Assembly: GCA_029379385.1 (NCBI GenBank)
Contig: CM055617.1
Location: forward strand, 14,888,679-14,952,678
DNA: 64,000 bases
From: Quillaja saponaria
Taxonomy: Eukaryota > Streptophyta > Magnoliopsida > Fabales > Quillajaceae
Reading direction: 5' to 3'
The notes under the pieces were generated by a model. That model saw nothing but the letters and a program-made list of their open reading frames with translations. It had not been told where the DNA came from and made no database searches. The translations under genes were made by a program, and so were the position numbers. Numbering within the stretch: position 1 is the first letter of the stretch; the number at the start of each line of letters is the position of its first letter. Of the stretch, positions 12,801 to 23,689 are shown piece by piece.

Positions 12801-13300
12801 AGGTTTTTTTGGGTTAGTGTTGGAATTATTGATTCACAAAAACATATCCAAGTAGCACATTCCTTATGCTCCCAACATTACATTGACTTCCAGACATTCT
12901 TAAGAGAGCAATAACGAATCAGTATATAAGTTCAAAGCAATAAACCAGAGATGCTAAACTGGTTGGGGCGGGTTGAGAAACAAAGGTGTCAGGATAGTAC
13001 TGGCGAGAATCGACGACCACCGATGAGCACAGCAACGACGGCAGAGAGACAGCATAAAAGAAAGAGCACCAGAATCTGAAATTTTGAGCGCAGGAGAGAA
13101 AGAAGAAGGTTTAGGGATTTAATTTGGGAAGAATTATCAAAGTATGCAAGAGTGGACGCTTAAAGGTATTATTTTGAAAAAATAAAGTTGATATAACTCA
13201 AACTGATGCTAATATTTTTGCAAAAAAATGGTGCGAAACTTTTTTTGATTATCAGTGTTCATCTTTTAGCATATGTTAATACTGTTTTTATCTGCTAGTG
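6816..13300 (-). mobile_element. CACTA (En/Spm) DNA transposon in an MCM8 exon
   Basis: The left end CTCTACAAGAAAAAATAG is one base off the canonical CACTACAAGAAAAA. The right end in reverse reads CACTAGCAGATAAAAACAG. Subterminal repeats built on GTGGACGCTGATAA and its reverse complement crowd 6840-7170, with a few more at 13150-13265, as is typical of this superfamily. The 3 bp flanks are GAT (6813-6815) and AAT (13301-13303). Removal with one GAT restores the helicase frame RD-VVTVTG. The element is 6485 bp. Its only clear coding remnant is the transposase-associated domain at 8687-8965 on the minus strand. Minus-strand sequence 8310-8530 also reads open and may be a transposase C-terminal scrap (low certainty). 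Most of the transposase is missing, so it is a defective copy. Confidence 0.93.
8687..8965 (-). pseudogene. CACTA transposase N-terminal (transposase-associated) domain fragment
   Basis: The 92-codon open frame carries FLDFAYSNAK, then GTINCPCKQCDNRNF, then SEEVNVHLFKKGFTQGYKKW. This is the pattern of the transposase-associated domain at the N terminus of plant En/Spm TNPD proteins: a FxxFA helix, a CPCxxCxN cysteine cluster, and a VxxHLxxxGFxxxYxxW segment. No TNPD catalytic core follows at lower coordinates before the element ends, so the gene is a remnant after internal deletion. Confidence 0.8.
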
Positions 13301-13303
13301 AAT

Positions 13304-13362
13304 GTGGTGACTGTAACTGGAATTATAAGACGAATTAATACTCACATGGATATTGCAGGATG
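13304..13362 (+). pseudogene. MCM8: MCM8 relic, exon part right of the CACTA element
   Basis: Reads GTGGTGACTGTAACTGG and onward as VVTVTGIIRRINTHMDIAG, directly continuing the exon interrupted at 6815. This is the OB-fold part of the MCM N-terminal region. The following exon (GFYYLYLEA in the family) was not found before the copia element. Confidence 0.87.
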
Positions 13363-13623
13363 TTGGTGTAGACACTACATATCTATACTTAAGAACTAAG
13401 ATGTTCAACCAACATTCATAAATGGTCATGAAATAATGATAGGTTATGCCTTATTATGTAGTAAGGAGGGGATTTTAATTACATACAATAACCAAATAAG
13501 AGAAAGAAAATACAAGTTTTGCCATCCTACAGTGGCAAACACTCTCAGATACCACCCTACAAATGTGTTATCTGCAAGTGAACCAAAATGGTTATGCTTC
13601 AGATAGTTTTCTTATGAGTATAC

Positions 13624-14109
13624 TGTTAGGAAATTATGACTACGGGGAATGAAATCTGATTTTAAGGCATGAGAATCATTTTTTTAAAGTGATGTTTACC
13701 CCCACTATTGAAACAGTTTGCTGGTGGGATTGTTGACAAATCACTTCCAAGATATAATAAAACCATCAAAATTCTCAAACAATCTTGAAATTTTCCCTTC
13801 AAAAATTCTTTGTATGAGCTATATATTGAAAAGAGGAAAGAAGAAAGAAGAAATATTTCATATCTTTGTGTGTTCACATACTCCTTAATTAGGTTTGAAG
13901 AGTTATCTTTTGAAGAGTTGCATCATTTGAAACATCAAGTATATTTCTTCAAGTTAAATTGAAATTCTTTTATTCAAAAAATAAATAAAATATAAATGAA
14001 TTATAACTTTTCCAAAATAAAAATAATACATAAAACATTTTACTTCCTTCCTTCTACCGTTATAGGACAAACTCACTACCAAAACAACTTAACTATTACA
14101 TTCTATACA
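13624..14109 (-). repeat. 3' LTR of the copia element
   Basis: 486 bp with TG...CA ends on the plus strand (TGTTAGG...TATACA). It matches 18356-18600 plus 19303-19533 of the partner LTR. It lacks the hAT-like insert, so it preserves the empty site CTTTGTGTGTTCACAT. Confidence 0.85.
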
Positions 14110-14810
14110 CAATCCCCTACTTAGAATGTAATGTTATATTCTAGTCCAAACCCAGGCATACAAAAAGGTATTTGTTGATTAAACCATCAATTAGTGTAAG
14201 TAATTTCAAATTTCCAACGAAATCACTATTTGCTTTTAAGCTTTAAACCATAATTTTTTATTATTAGAACCGAAAATTCCACACACATGAATGTATCCAG
14301 TTCTTAGAGAAGTTCATTGAACATTGTTAGCACTATTACGGCCATGTGCTCCATCCTGATTTCATGAACATTTACAAAGTAATCCAAACCTTGTTAGAAG
14401 CGGCACCACTCTTTATGTTCACATAGGTGAAGTTCCTACAATCTCCTGTTTCTACAAGGTTTCATTGTTTGCTTTAACTTCATTATGAATATATCAAAAA
14501 TCACTCATCCTAAATGTTTGTAACAGTTTGCACTCAGTGCAGCCAATCAATTATTAGTAACTTGCTATTACCCATGAAACCTTGAACTAGTAACAAAACA
14601 AGTTAAAGGTTGGGCTCCTATTGTAGTTGACTATTACAAAAAAGTTTTAAACCCATCCCTATTGATGTTGACATCACCAAATCTCTTGAGTCCTTTAGTT
14701 AATGGATCTGCCAAGTTTTTGTTTGAGCTTAAATATACTATAGTAGTGATACCTCCTGATATCAATTCCCTTCATAGTCATGTCTCAAACTAATATTTCT
14801 AGATTTACCA

Positions 14811-15047
14811 TTATAGTATTATACGTGCTAGCATAGTAGTTTCACTATCACAATGCAAGGAGAATGATCGCACTAGTTGTGGCCACAACTCAATATCCAG
14901 TAATAAATTTCTCAGCCATTCATCTTTCTTGCTTGCTGCAGCTAATGATACAAACTCATATTCCATTGTGGAATGTGTAATACATGTCTGTTTCTTAAAA
15001 GCCCATGAGACAGCTCCTCCTCCTATAGGAAACACCCAACCAGACAT
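14811..15047 (-). pseudogene. Copia RNase H fragment
   Basis: Open stretch with [20 protein letters not shown] and [20 protein letters not shown], the copia RNase H motifs (normally SxxSWxSKKQ and STxEAEYxAL). In the protein order it should follow the RT at 15297-15848, which it does on the minus strand. A frameshift and stops separate them. Confidence 0.85.
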
Positions 15048-15296
15048 TGATTTGTTATCACTGATGCTTGTTATCCAACTAGCATCAGTATATCCTTCTA
15101 GTCACAGGATATTTATTATAAATAATCCCAAATTGATAATTCTTTTTAAATAGCCGAGAACTCTACCCATTGTTTTCCAATGATCAGCACCAGCATTACT
15201 AGTATATCTAGATAGCTTGCAAGTTGCAAAAGCAACATCTAGTCCAATACAATGCATGGCATGCATATGGCTATCAAATACACTAGCATACTCTTA

Positions 15297-15848
15297 TTAT
15301 GCAATTAATCTTCCAATGTTTACATTCAATTTACATGAAACATCATGCGGAGTATTTACTTCTTTGACATTTAAGTGTTTAAACTTAAGAAGTACCTTCT
15401 TAATATAATGAGATTGACACATAGCATAACCCCTACTATGTTTCTTAAATTTGATGCCTAAGATAGTATCTACTTCATTTAAATCCTTCATTTTGAACTT
15501 TGAAATTAGATATCTCTTTGTTTTAGTTACACCTTTCATGTTAGTTCCAAAAATGAGCAAATATTCAACAAGGCTCACTATAACACCATAATCGTCTATA
15601 AACTTAGAGTATATGCATTTATCAACATTCTTACGATTAAAACCATGAGCAATTATTACATAATCAAAATTTTCATGCCATTGTTTAGGTGCTTGCTTCA
15701 AATCGTATAACGATTTAATTAACTTGTAAACTTTCTTTTCATTTTCAGGTAACACAAGCCCTTCATGTTGTCTCATGTATACCTCTTCATCTAGATCACC
15801 ATTTAAAAAATGCAATTTTCGCATCCATTTGATATACACAAAGATCAT
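15297..15848 (-). pseudogene. Copia reverse transcriptase fragment, YVDD box lost
   Basis: Longest open piece of the element (183 codons): FLNGDLDEEVYMRQ, KLIKSLYDLKQAPKQWHENF, KFKMKDLNEVDTILGIKF and YIKKVLLKF are all standard copia RT motifs. Where the family has the catalytic LYVDDMLI box, this copy reads SLVEYLLIFG, so both catalytic aspartates are gone. The upstream start of the RT domain is a separate fragment at 15954-16136. Confidence 0.9.
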
Positions 15849-15953
15849 AAATTGATGCTAATGCAAAAAGTACTCTAATGGATGTTTTCCTAGCTACTAG
15901 TGCATATGTGTCAAAATAGTCTATACCCTCTTTTTGTATAAATCTTTTTGCTT

Positions 15954-16136
15954 TTAGCCTGACCTTAAAGGTTTAAATGGACCCATCTGTATATACTTCC
16001 TTTTAAATACCCATTTACACCCAATTGGCTTTGAGCCTAAAGGTAAATCTGACAATACCCATGTATTATTTGAAAATAGAGAATCCATCTCATCATTTAC
16101 TGCCTCCTTCCAAAAAGCTGAATCTTTTGAAGCCAT
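15954..16136 (-). pseudogene. Copia RT N-terminal fragment
   Basis: Reads FWKEAVNDEMDSLFSNNTW and then LPLGSKPIGCKWVFKRKY, the conserved opening of the copia RT domain (W..A...E...L..N.TW.L...P.G...I..KWV.K.K). It is separated by a frameshift from the RT body at 15297-15848. Confidence 0.85.
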
Positions 16137-16559
16137 AGCTTCATTGAATGTCTTTTACTTAGCTTCAATATTTAGCACAATAGGTATTTTATATTGTAAT
16201 CCTATTACCTTCTACTAGAAAGACAATAGATTTAGAAGATATAAAATTAGGATTTAAACTCTTCTGTTTTCTTGACCCTTGACTTCTTCTAACTTCATAA
16301 GAAGGTTCAATAGTCTTTCTTTTAATACTAGTAGGAGAAATAGGATTGGAGTTTGTTACTTGTGTTTTGGTAGATTCTAAAGAATTGGTGTTATCATCTC
16401 GAAATTTATTTTAGAGAAATTCAACATCTTTTGATTTTAAAATAACATTAGATTCCAAATCTAACAACATGTAAGCTTTAGAATTTTCTGCATAACCTAC
16501 AAAAATACTTTTAACAGCCCTCAGTCTCAATTTTGTTCTCTTAGAATCAATTACTATAT

Positions 16560-17422
16560 AAAAGGTCAAGCAACCCCAAATCTAAGATAACTTAGATTAG
16601 GTTTCCTGCCTTTCCATAATTCATATGGAGATGTTTTAGTTTTCCTCAAAAAATTCTATTATGAACATGATATGCACTAAGTAAAGCTTCACCCCATAGA
16701 TTTAATGGTAATTTTACTTTCAAGATTATGGAATTAATCATATCAACTACAGTCCTATTTTTCCTTTCTACCAAACCATTTTGCTATAGAGTCTATGGAG
16801 CACTAGTTTGATGAATAATACCATTTTCCTCACAAAAAGAAGAGAATTCAGTAGAAAAATACTACCCACCTCTATCATTGCACAATATCTTAATTTTTTT
16901 TTTCTTTTTAATTCTCTATAGAGACTTTATAACACTTAAACATATTGAAAGCTTCATCTTTATGTTTCATTAAATACACATAAGTGAATCTAGATGAATC
17001 ATCAATGAAAGTAATGAAATACCAATTTTCACCTCTAGTTAGAATGCCATTTAATTCACAAATATCATAATGAACAAGTTGTAACAAATCTGTGTTGCTC
17101 TCTACTTTAGAAAGGTTTCTTGGTCATCTTAGCTTGATTGCAAATTTCACATTTTTCTTTTTCATCATGATTATAAAAAATAATCCTTGCTTAGCATAAA
17201 TTTCAATGACCTACAACTAACATGTGCTAAACGATTATGCCATAAAGAAAAAGAAGAACATTCAGCACTATAAGCAACATTCTGTGTTTTTTTAATATTT
17301 AATTTGAACATTTCATCACTTGAGTACCCCTTCCCAACAAATAGTCCATTCTTGGACAGTATCAGCTTATTAGACTCTAACACAGACTTAAAATCTTTCT
17401 TACATAACAAAGTTGTAGGCAC
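16560..17422 (-). pseudogene. Copia integrase and GAG-pre-integrase remains
   Basis: 17171-17422 encodes SLWHNRLAHVSCRSLKFM, the pre-integrase zinc-binding segment (WHxRLxH). Further along the minus strand, broken frames give HYDICELNG, WYFITFIDDSSRFTYVYLMK and SPYELWKGRKPNLSYLRFG, the core and tail of the copia rve integrase. Several stops and frameshifts are present. Confidence 0.82.
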
Positions 17423-17505
17423 TAGAATTTTCTAATATCAGGAACATGGAGAACACTAACAAGTTGAAGTTTCATCCTGGATGTAAACTAAAGTTCCGTG
17501 TTGCC

Positions 17506-18330
17506 TTAGACAATTACTTTAGCAGTATTGTGATTACCCATAAGCACTGCAGCATCTTCATAGTCCTTGAACTGATCTTTGTTATTACAAATATGCACTG
17601 TTGCATCAAAATCATACCACCAGTGATTGAACTTGGTAATCCCTGCCATATGCAGTTCCAAGAACATTCCAATATGTATATCAAAAATCATTGCAACAAG
17701 ATTAGTGGACTCATCCTTTTCAATCATGTTAACCTTCTTGTTTTCTCCTGCCTTCTTTAGTTTCTTCCAGAATTTGCAATCTTTCTTGATATGTCCAATC
17801 TTTTTGTAATGATAACACTTTCTGGTTTCCGTCTTTTGTTTCTTGAAATTGATATGATTGTTTGTGTTGTCATTGTTGCCATTGTTGGGATGCTTCCTCT
17901 TGTTATTCCCTCCCTTCTGATCTAACACAGAAATACTATCAAGCATTGAAAATTCGAAATATTTCATAGTTATAAACTTATCTGCACCTTGTTTCTCTGT
18001 GTTGTATTTATACTCTACTACTTTCCAGATTTCCTTTGGAGATTTCATTGAAGTGAATCATACAATCGATTGGCCAGATAATTCAGAACGTGTCCTCTGC
18101 ATAGCAACTCATCTTCTTCACGTTTCTTGCATTCTGCTTTCGTCTCTAAATTATTTTCTGGTGTTGTTTGAGGAAGATCTTGCAATTCTGGATTAAGTAT
18201 TCAGGAGATCTTCAAAGTAGTTAGAGTGAACAATATTTTGTCCTTCCAGCGAGTGAAATTCATCCCATCAAACCTATCTAACTTTGCACAATCCTAATTC
18301 AGTACTTTGAAAGTGTTCTCGCTTCCAGGC
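17506..18330 (-). pseudogene. Copia gag with zinc knuckle and protease remnant
   Basis: The start reads MMEPGSENTFKVLN, then a stop, then KLDRFDGMNFTRWKDKILFT, the usual copia gag opening. The 180-codon piece 17506-18048 carries the knuckle CYHYKKIGHIKKDC, where the second cysteine of CX2CX4HX4C is replaced by tyrosine, and a protease-like WWYDFDATVHICNN in which the catalytic DSGAT is DFDAT. Both changes are incompatible with activity. Confidence 0.88.
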
Positions 18331-18355
18331 TCCATCATAAATATCACTTTAAAAT

Positions 18356-19533
18356 TGTTAGGAAATTATGACTATAGGGAATGAAATATGATTTTAAGGC
18401 ATGAGAATCATTGTCTTTAAACTGTTGGAATAGTTTCTTGGCGGGATTATCGGCAAATCACTTCCAGAATAAAATAAAACCATTAATATTCTCAAACAGC
18501 AATCCTGAAAATTTCCCTTTAGAACTTCTCTGTATGAACTATGTATTTGAAAAGAACACAGGAAAGAACAAAGAATGAATATTTCATATATCCATGTGTG
18601 CAGGGGCGAATGCAGGTGAGAGGCAGTGGGGTCAGCTGATCCCACTGGATTTTAAAAATATGCAATAATTTCATGGAAAATATAAAATTGATCCCATTAA
18701 TTTATATGAAAAAATATTTATATCCCCTCTAGATTATGTAAAAAACAAGTTTTCCCTTGTTAATTTTTATGCAAAAAAATTTAGGCCCTCTGATATTTTA
18801 AATTTCAAGAATTAACAATAATTTATTAGTATCCAAATAACTCACTTACAAATAAAAGTCAACAATATAAAATAAAGATTAGGATAATTATATTTTACCT
18901 TTATGAAGTACCACTCTCCTTGCAATAGCTCTCATGAACTATCCAAATAGGCATATAATAATTGAAGTGTAATTGACTAAAATTAAACTTAACTTGGTGT
19001 GAGGCTCAGCCCCATCAAAATAATAGCTCAAAAAAAATAAAATAAAAAAGTGATCGTGTTCTTTGAGTAATTTTCCTTTAAACGAAAATGAAAATAATAT
19101 TATTAGAAATTTTTTTTTTTTTTTTTTTTTGTTAGATGATAAATGTGTAGCAAGAAATGAAAAATTTTGAATTTCAATAGAAATTTCTATTATAAAACAT
19201 AATTTAGTTTTGTCAATATTTGTAACATACATTAAGCTTAAAGTATTGTAGGGAAAAAATTTCACATTATTCTGCCCCCATTGATGAAATTTTCTTGATC
19301 TGCCTGTGTGTCCACAGACTCCTTAATTTATAAGGTCTAAAGAGTTGCATCCTTTGAAACATTAGGTATATCTCTTCAAGTTAAACTGAAATTCTTTTAT
19401 TCAAAAAATAAATATAATATAAATGAGTTATAATTCTTCCAAAAAAAAATAATATGTTAAACAATTTATTTTCTTCCTTCTACCATTGTAGGACAATCTA
19501 CCAAAACAACACAACTATTACATTCTATAACCA
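18356..19533 (-). repeat. 5' LTR of the copia element, enlarged by a hAT-like insertion
   Basis: Starts TGTTAGG on the plus strand and ends near CTATAACCA. Apart from the insert at 18601-19302 it parallels the left LTR throughout, for example the shared TTCTTTTATTCAAAAAATAA stretch. Confidence 0.85.
18601..19302. mobile_element. hAT-like non-autonomous element inside the copia LTR
   Basis: The left end CAGGGGCGAATGCAGG is a canonical hAT-type terminus. The right end in reverse begins CAGATCAAGAAAATTTC, which looks like the same terminus with a small deletion. Flanks are CATGTGTG (18593-18600) and CCTGTGTG (19303-19310), an 8 bp target duplication with one mismatch. The other LTR of the same retrotransposon has no insert at this site, which directly shows the boundaries. 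No transposase coding is present. Confidence 0.82.
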
Positions 19534-20975
19534 ACATGGTCATCTAAAGTTATCCCAACCTACCTCTATGTCAAAGGACTTTGTTTCTTCTAGCTCAGTA
19601 TTTCTCCAATACATTTTCTTATAATTAGCCTGGAATTTTTTGGTGATTATCACTAGAAACCTTTTAAAATATTAACAATGACATATTGACATTGCTTTAG
19701 CAAGACAGCTATTCTTTGTAATTTTCCTATGTGCTTTAAGTCTTCACATAAAAATATGGGATTTTAGCAATTGTCGCCCCACCATCTGTTAAGGAAGGTA
19801 TATTAATTTTTACGTCTCTGTCCAAAGATTGAGACACACAAATTTGGGTAAAATTTTAAAGTCTGACATACAAATTTGGACTAAGATTTTGAAGTCTGCA
19901 CATTAGGTTCAGAGTTGTATCTCTATCTCATTTTCTTGAGAAGGTTATGGGCAGCGTAAATAACATTCTATGACAAAACTATTGTCAAAGGTAGAATCAT
20001 ATTCTGAAAGAAACTAGAGCTTTTTGTGATTTTCATGAAAGTAGTAAATAATTTCAGGAGAAACATAATACTGACTTTCTGTTGAGATAATTTTTTAGAT
20101 GATGATATGATATAGTATAAAGATATTTGTCATAGTGTAGTTGTTATCCTTTTCGTGCACTGGGTATCACTGTGTCATAGAATGGAATTAAAGCCTTATT
20201 CCTATGCATCATTAATGGCTCAAAAATTCTAACGTTTGTCTGACAATTGCCAGTCATATAATGTGATCTGTTCTGTGCCAACTGACAATTCAATTTCAGA
20301 TTTTTGTAGTTCATTTCCCATCCATAGCGTTACATATTTGCTGCAATTCGGTATCTTGATGGATGGAACTCTTCAGATTTCTCGAACTAATTTTTATATC
20401 TAATGCACCTTGAGGGTTACTGTGTAATCAGGAAAATCAAAAAACAAAAATCAGGGATTATACTATTTGTACATAGAAGCAGTTTCCATAAAAAAAAAAT
20501 AAAAAAAAACTCAGTCACAATCTACACCTAACTGATATGCAAGTTTATAATCCAAAAGCCAGACCCGTTGAGTTGTTAGTGTTGAAAATAATAAACTTTA
20601 TTTTCCTATGATAAATTGTTAGTGGAAGTTAAAAAGGTGTGAGTTATTTTGATGTAATGAGTTTTAAGAGGTAGTTAATTTCTTATAATGGGTGGCTATA
20701 AATTATTGTATGCTAGTGGAAGTTTTTTTGTTGTTGTTCATGTGTAATAAAATTGTGGTAATGGGTTGGAGTCCTTAATGTCTAGGATAATGGGTGTTAA
20801 AGTCATATTAGTGCACATTTAGTTGTGTAACTTTAGAGTTGCTATTATGAGTCTTATAAATATTTATTGTATGTTTTCAATTTGATATCAAGCAAAGTAG
20901 AAGTTGTTTTTTGAGTATTCCAATTTATTCATCATCTTCAATTTTATGTGTTGTGCTCACCACATTTTCTATCAG
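19534..20975. other. Gene-free stretch within the MCM8 relic
   Basis: Former intron and unidentified sequence between the copia element and the exon at 20976. It contains A-rich runs near 20490. A weak solo-LTR candidate at 20574-20911 (TGTTAGTG start, TGAGT on both flanks) is described under findings. No MCM8 exon was recognised here. Confidence 0.4.
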
Positions 20976-21865
20976 TTAGATCTATTCTCATTTTCTGCAA
21001 GAGATTTGGAATTTATTGTAAAATTCTCAAAGGAACATAGTTCATATTTATTTAAGCAAACGCTTCAATCTATATGTCCATCTATCAATGGAAACGAGAT
21101 TGTTAAAGGTGAACATATATATGCATGCATGACCCTAACATGTAACTTGTCTCTAGAGTTTCATGCTTGTTTGTTTCTTGTGAACCGGTGCTTATTAGTA
21201 CTACTCTGTGAAGAGCCTACTCTGTTATTCCCCAAATAGTGTCATGCCTTTTACTTATTATTTTGTAACTATGTGAACTCACTGACTTCATGAAAAGTAA
21301 GAATTGTATACTGATGCAGTAATGCTAATTTCCTTAATTTAACTGCATATGAACCCTTTCGAGAATATTGATTTTTTTTTCATTTTTATGTGGTGGTCAA
21401 ATTTTTAAGGAAAACAAACTAGTGTACTGCTTAAAATATAGTTCGAGGTGAAGCACTTAATTCCTTAGGTTACAAATATGGTAATTTCCTTAGTATGTCT
21501 GTCATTAAAAAACTGTGAGTGTACTGATGCAGTAATGTTTGTTTCCTTTCTTGACAGCCAGAATGATATTAGCACTATTTGGAGATGTGTGGAAGCATTC
21601 TGTGGATCAGAAATAAGCTTCCTGTGAGAGGAGACATTTAGTCATAGTCGTTGGTAAAGTGATCTCTTTTCATTAATCAAACCATGGAAACTTCTTTTGT
21701 ATGTCAAATCCAGAATGATTTATGTTAAAATTGTTGTGGTGGAAGAGATGATCACAGTGTAGCATTGTGATTTCAATTTTGCTAGGTGACTTTGGACTAG
21801 GTAAGAGCCTACTATTACAAGCGGCACTTGCAGTTTCTCCACATGGTATTTATGTCTGGTAATGC
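20976..21865 (+). pseudogene. MCM8: MCM8 relic, AAA+ entry and Walker A exons
   Basis: Three exons. 20976-21108 gives LFSFSARDLEFIVKFSKEH and SICPSINGNEIVK with a good AAAG/GTGAAC donor. 21558-21653 gives ILALFGDVWKHSVDQ, then a one-base insertion, then a second frameshift before the end of the exon. 21786-21865 gives GDFGLGKSLLLQAALAVSPH with the Walker A lysine kept but Pro replaced by Phe. The exon then loses frame at GIYV. Confidence 0.9.
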
Positions 21866-22174
21866 CACAACTAAAACTTATTTCTCGGGTCGCTGTTAGG
21901 TTGTAATTATTTAACGGATTGCACCGCGAAACTTTGACCAGTTGGATACAAGACAAACACAAGAATAATATTGTAGTTTTTCAGCTGTCCATAAACTCCT
22001 CTGTTTCCAAAATATGAATTGTCTTGTGGTGTGGGTCTAGGTTGACAGGATATAAGTTCAATAAGTCTTTCAACAGACCTTAACATACATGGATATAAAT
22101 TTTCCCTCTCATTGAAAGTTACCATCAAAATAATCGATTACAGATGTGCACTTATGCATAACATTATTTCAAAG

Positions 22175-22615
22175 AATCATATGGCAATGAAACCGGCTAT
22201 GTGATTTGGTTTCAAATGTTAGACAGTTAAGAAATAACACTTGCATAAGATAACAGTGGTTGAAATGTAAATGTTGATATAGATGACCGAACATACTACA
22301 AAAGATAGAATACGAATACGTAGGAAGGCTACTGTAGCACCTATTGAAAAGAAAATGAAATAGAATCACTTACGTTAGTTTGGACAAATCAAACATAGGC
22401 TAGTGGAAGCCGTAGTTAGGAAATGTGACTTGGTACAAATGGACGATGCTAGACAGGGTAGAAGGAGGTCGAGATTAACATGGGAGCAGTCATTGAAAAT
22501 GATATGATTTCTTTAGGCATCATTAAAAATGATATCTTAGATTGATGTAAATGACTGAAAAAATTCGTATAGCTGACTCTAATTAGGTTGGGATTTAAGA
22601 TTTAGTTGAGTTAAG
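22175..22615 (+). mobile_element. LINE 3'-end fragment
   Basis: Related to the tail of the LINE at 403-3222: broken frames echo the late RT region, followed by the non-coding tail with GACAGGGTAGAAGGAGGTCG, ATTAACATGGGAGCAGTCAT and the 3' end GTTGGGATTTAAGATTTAGT. It is 5'-truncated and lies in the MCM8 intron between the Walker A and Walker B exons. A poly-T run begins at 22627. Confidence 0.78.
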
Positions 22616-23198
22616 ATCATCAGGGATTTTTTTTTTTTTTTTTTTTTGTTCCTCCATGATTTAATTTTAATTTTTTTTTCAATTCTGTTCTTAATCAAAT
22701 TGAAATTATTAAATTTTGATAAAATATAAAATAAAAAAAAAGTAGTGAAGATGATGAAAAAATGAATATTAATGCTTGAAATGAAAAATCACATGAATAT
22801 CTACTCAATCATGAAAAAATTCCTCTATTTTAAATGTTACACCCGAATTTTTTTTTGCAAAAATAAAACTTTTTCATGAATCACAAATTTTTTTTCAGGC
22901 ATTCTTAACCATATCAACTAATTATGTTGTACTGTTTTGGGTTGATTAAGACACAGATTTTAGAAAAATTAAATCTTGAACGACGAAAATTGAAAAATGG
23001 AAAACCTGATTAGAGAATATAATTTTTCAATAACCAAAATGAAAAATGATGTGCCAAAACAGTAAATAAAATGAAGATAGGAGTATCTTTCTTGCTACTT
23101 ATACATGGACAAGCATAGAAAATGGGTCTAACAGCTTGTGGTGTTTGCAGGAAAATTACTACTTATTCTCCTTGAACAACAAAGAAATATTTCCATAG

Positions 23199-23477
23199 GT
23201 GCAATAATACTAGCCAACAGCAGATTGTGCTGTATTAGCTTGTTTGATAAAATGTCAAGAGAACATCAGGTTTGTCCCACTTGCTATCAACTTTCAATAA
23301 ATTGAGCTGTAATTATTTCGTTAAGAACTTAATTATATCGGGATCGTGTAGGCCTCATTGCAAGCAATGGAACAACAGTGCGTCTCAATTGCGAAGGCTG
23401 GATTGTTACCAAGTTTATAAGCTCAAACTTCATGTCTAATTAGCTGCAGCAAATTCTGTAGGTGGCATTATAAGCAA
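23199..23477 (+). pseudogene. MCM8: MCM8 relic, Walker B and following exon
   Basis: 23199-23269 reads IILANSRLCCISLFDKMSREHQ, where the family has LADxGLCCIDEFDKMS. The Walker B acidic pair DE is replaced by SL. 23351-23477 reads AMEQQCVSIAKAGLL and, after frame changes, SVGGHYK. Both exons keep AG and GT borders. Confidence 0.88.
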
Positions 23478-23689
23478 TCTTGTATTTTTGTTTGGCTTCA
23501 AATCTTCAACTTATTACTATTTTCTTCTTGGACTGTTATTATGATGTGTTTCCATCTTGGAAGGTCATGACAGAGAGTATCATTTCAATCAGCTGAACTG
23601 TAGAAGCATATATTTCTTCCATATTCGAAGTCATGAAATATAGCAGGGTAATTGTTCTAATGATGTCTGCTACTATTCTTGAATATATA

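Larger units (their letters stand above)
13624..19533 (-). mobile_element. Ty1/copia LTR retrotransposon, degenerate
   Basis: Two LTRs in direct repeat, 13624-14109 and 18356-19533, both start TGTTAGGAAATTATGAC on the plus strand. The right one is longer only because a 702 bp hAT-like element sits in it. Between them, on the minus strand, lie gag, protease, pre-integrase, integrase, reverse transcriptase and RNase H remains in copia order. A purine-rich tract (AGTAGGGGATTG on the minus strand) abuts the 3' LTR. The LTRs differ at many positions, so the insertion is old. No matching target duplication was found. The element lies within the MCM8 relic between the OB-fold exon and the AAA+ exons. 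Confidence 0.92.

Noticed and set aside
13662..13877. Two similar minus-strand peptides (also 18394-18645) as a paralogous pair
   Set aside because: They are the same part of the two copia LTRs.
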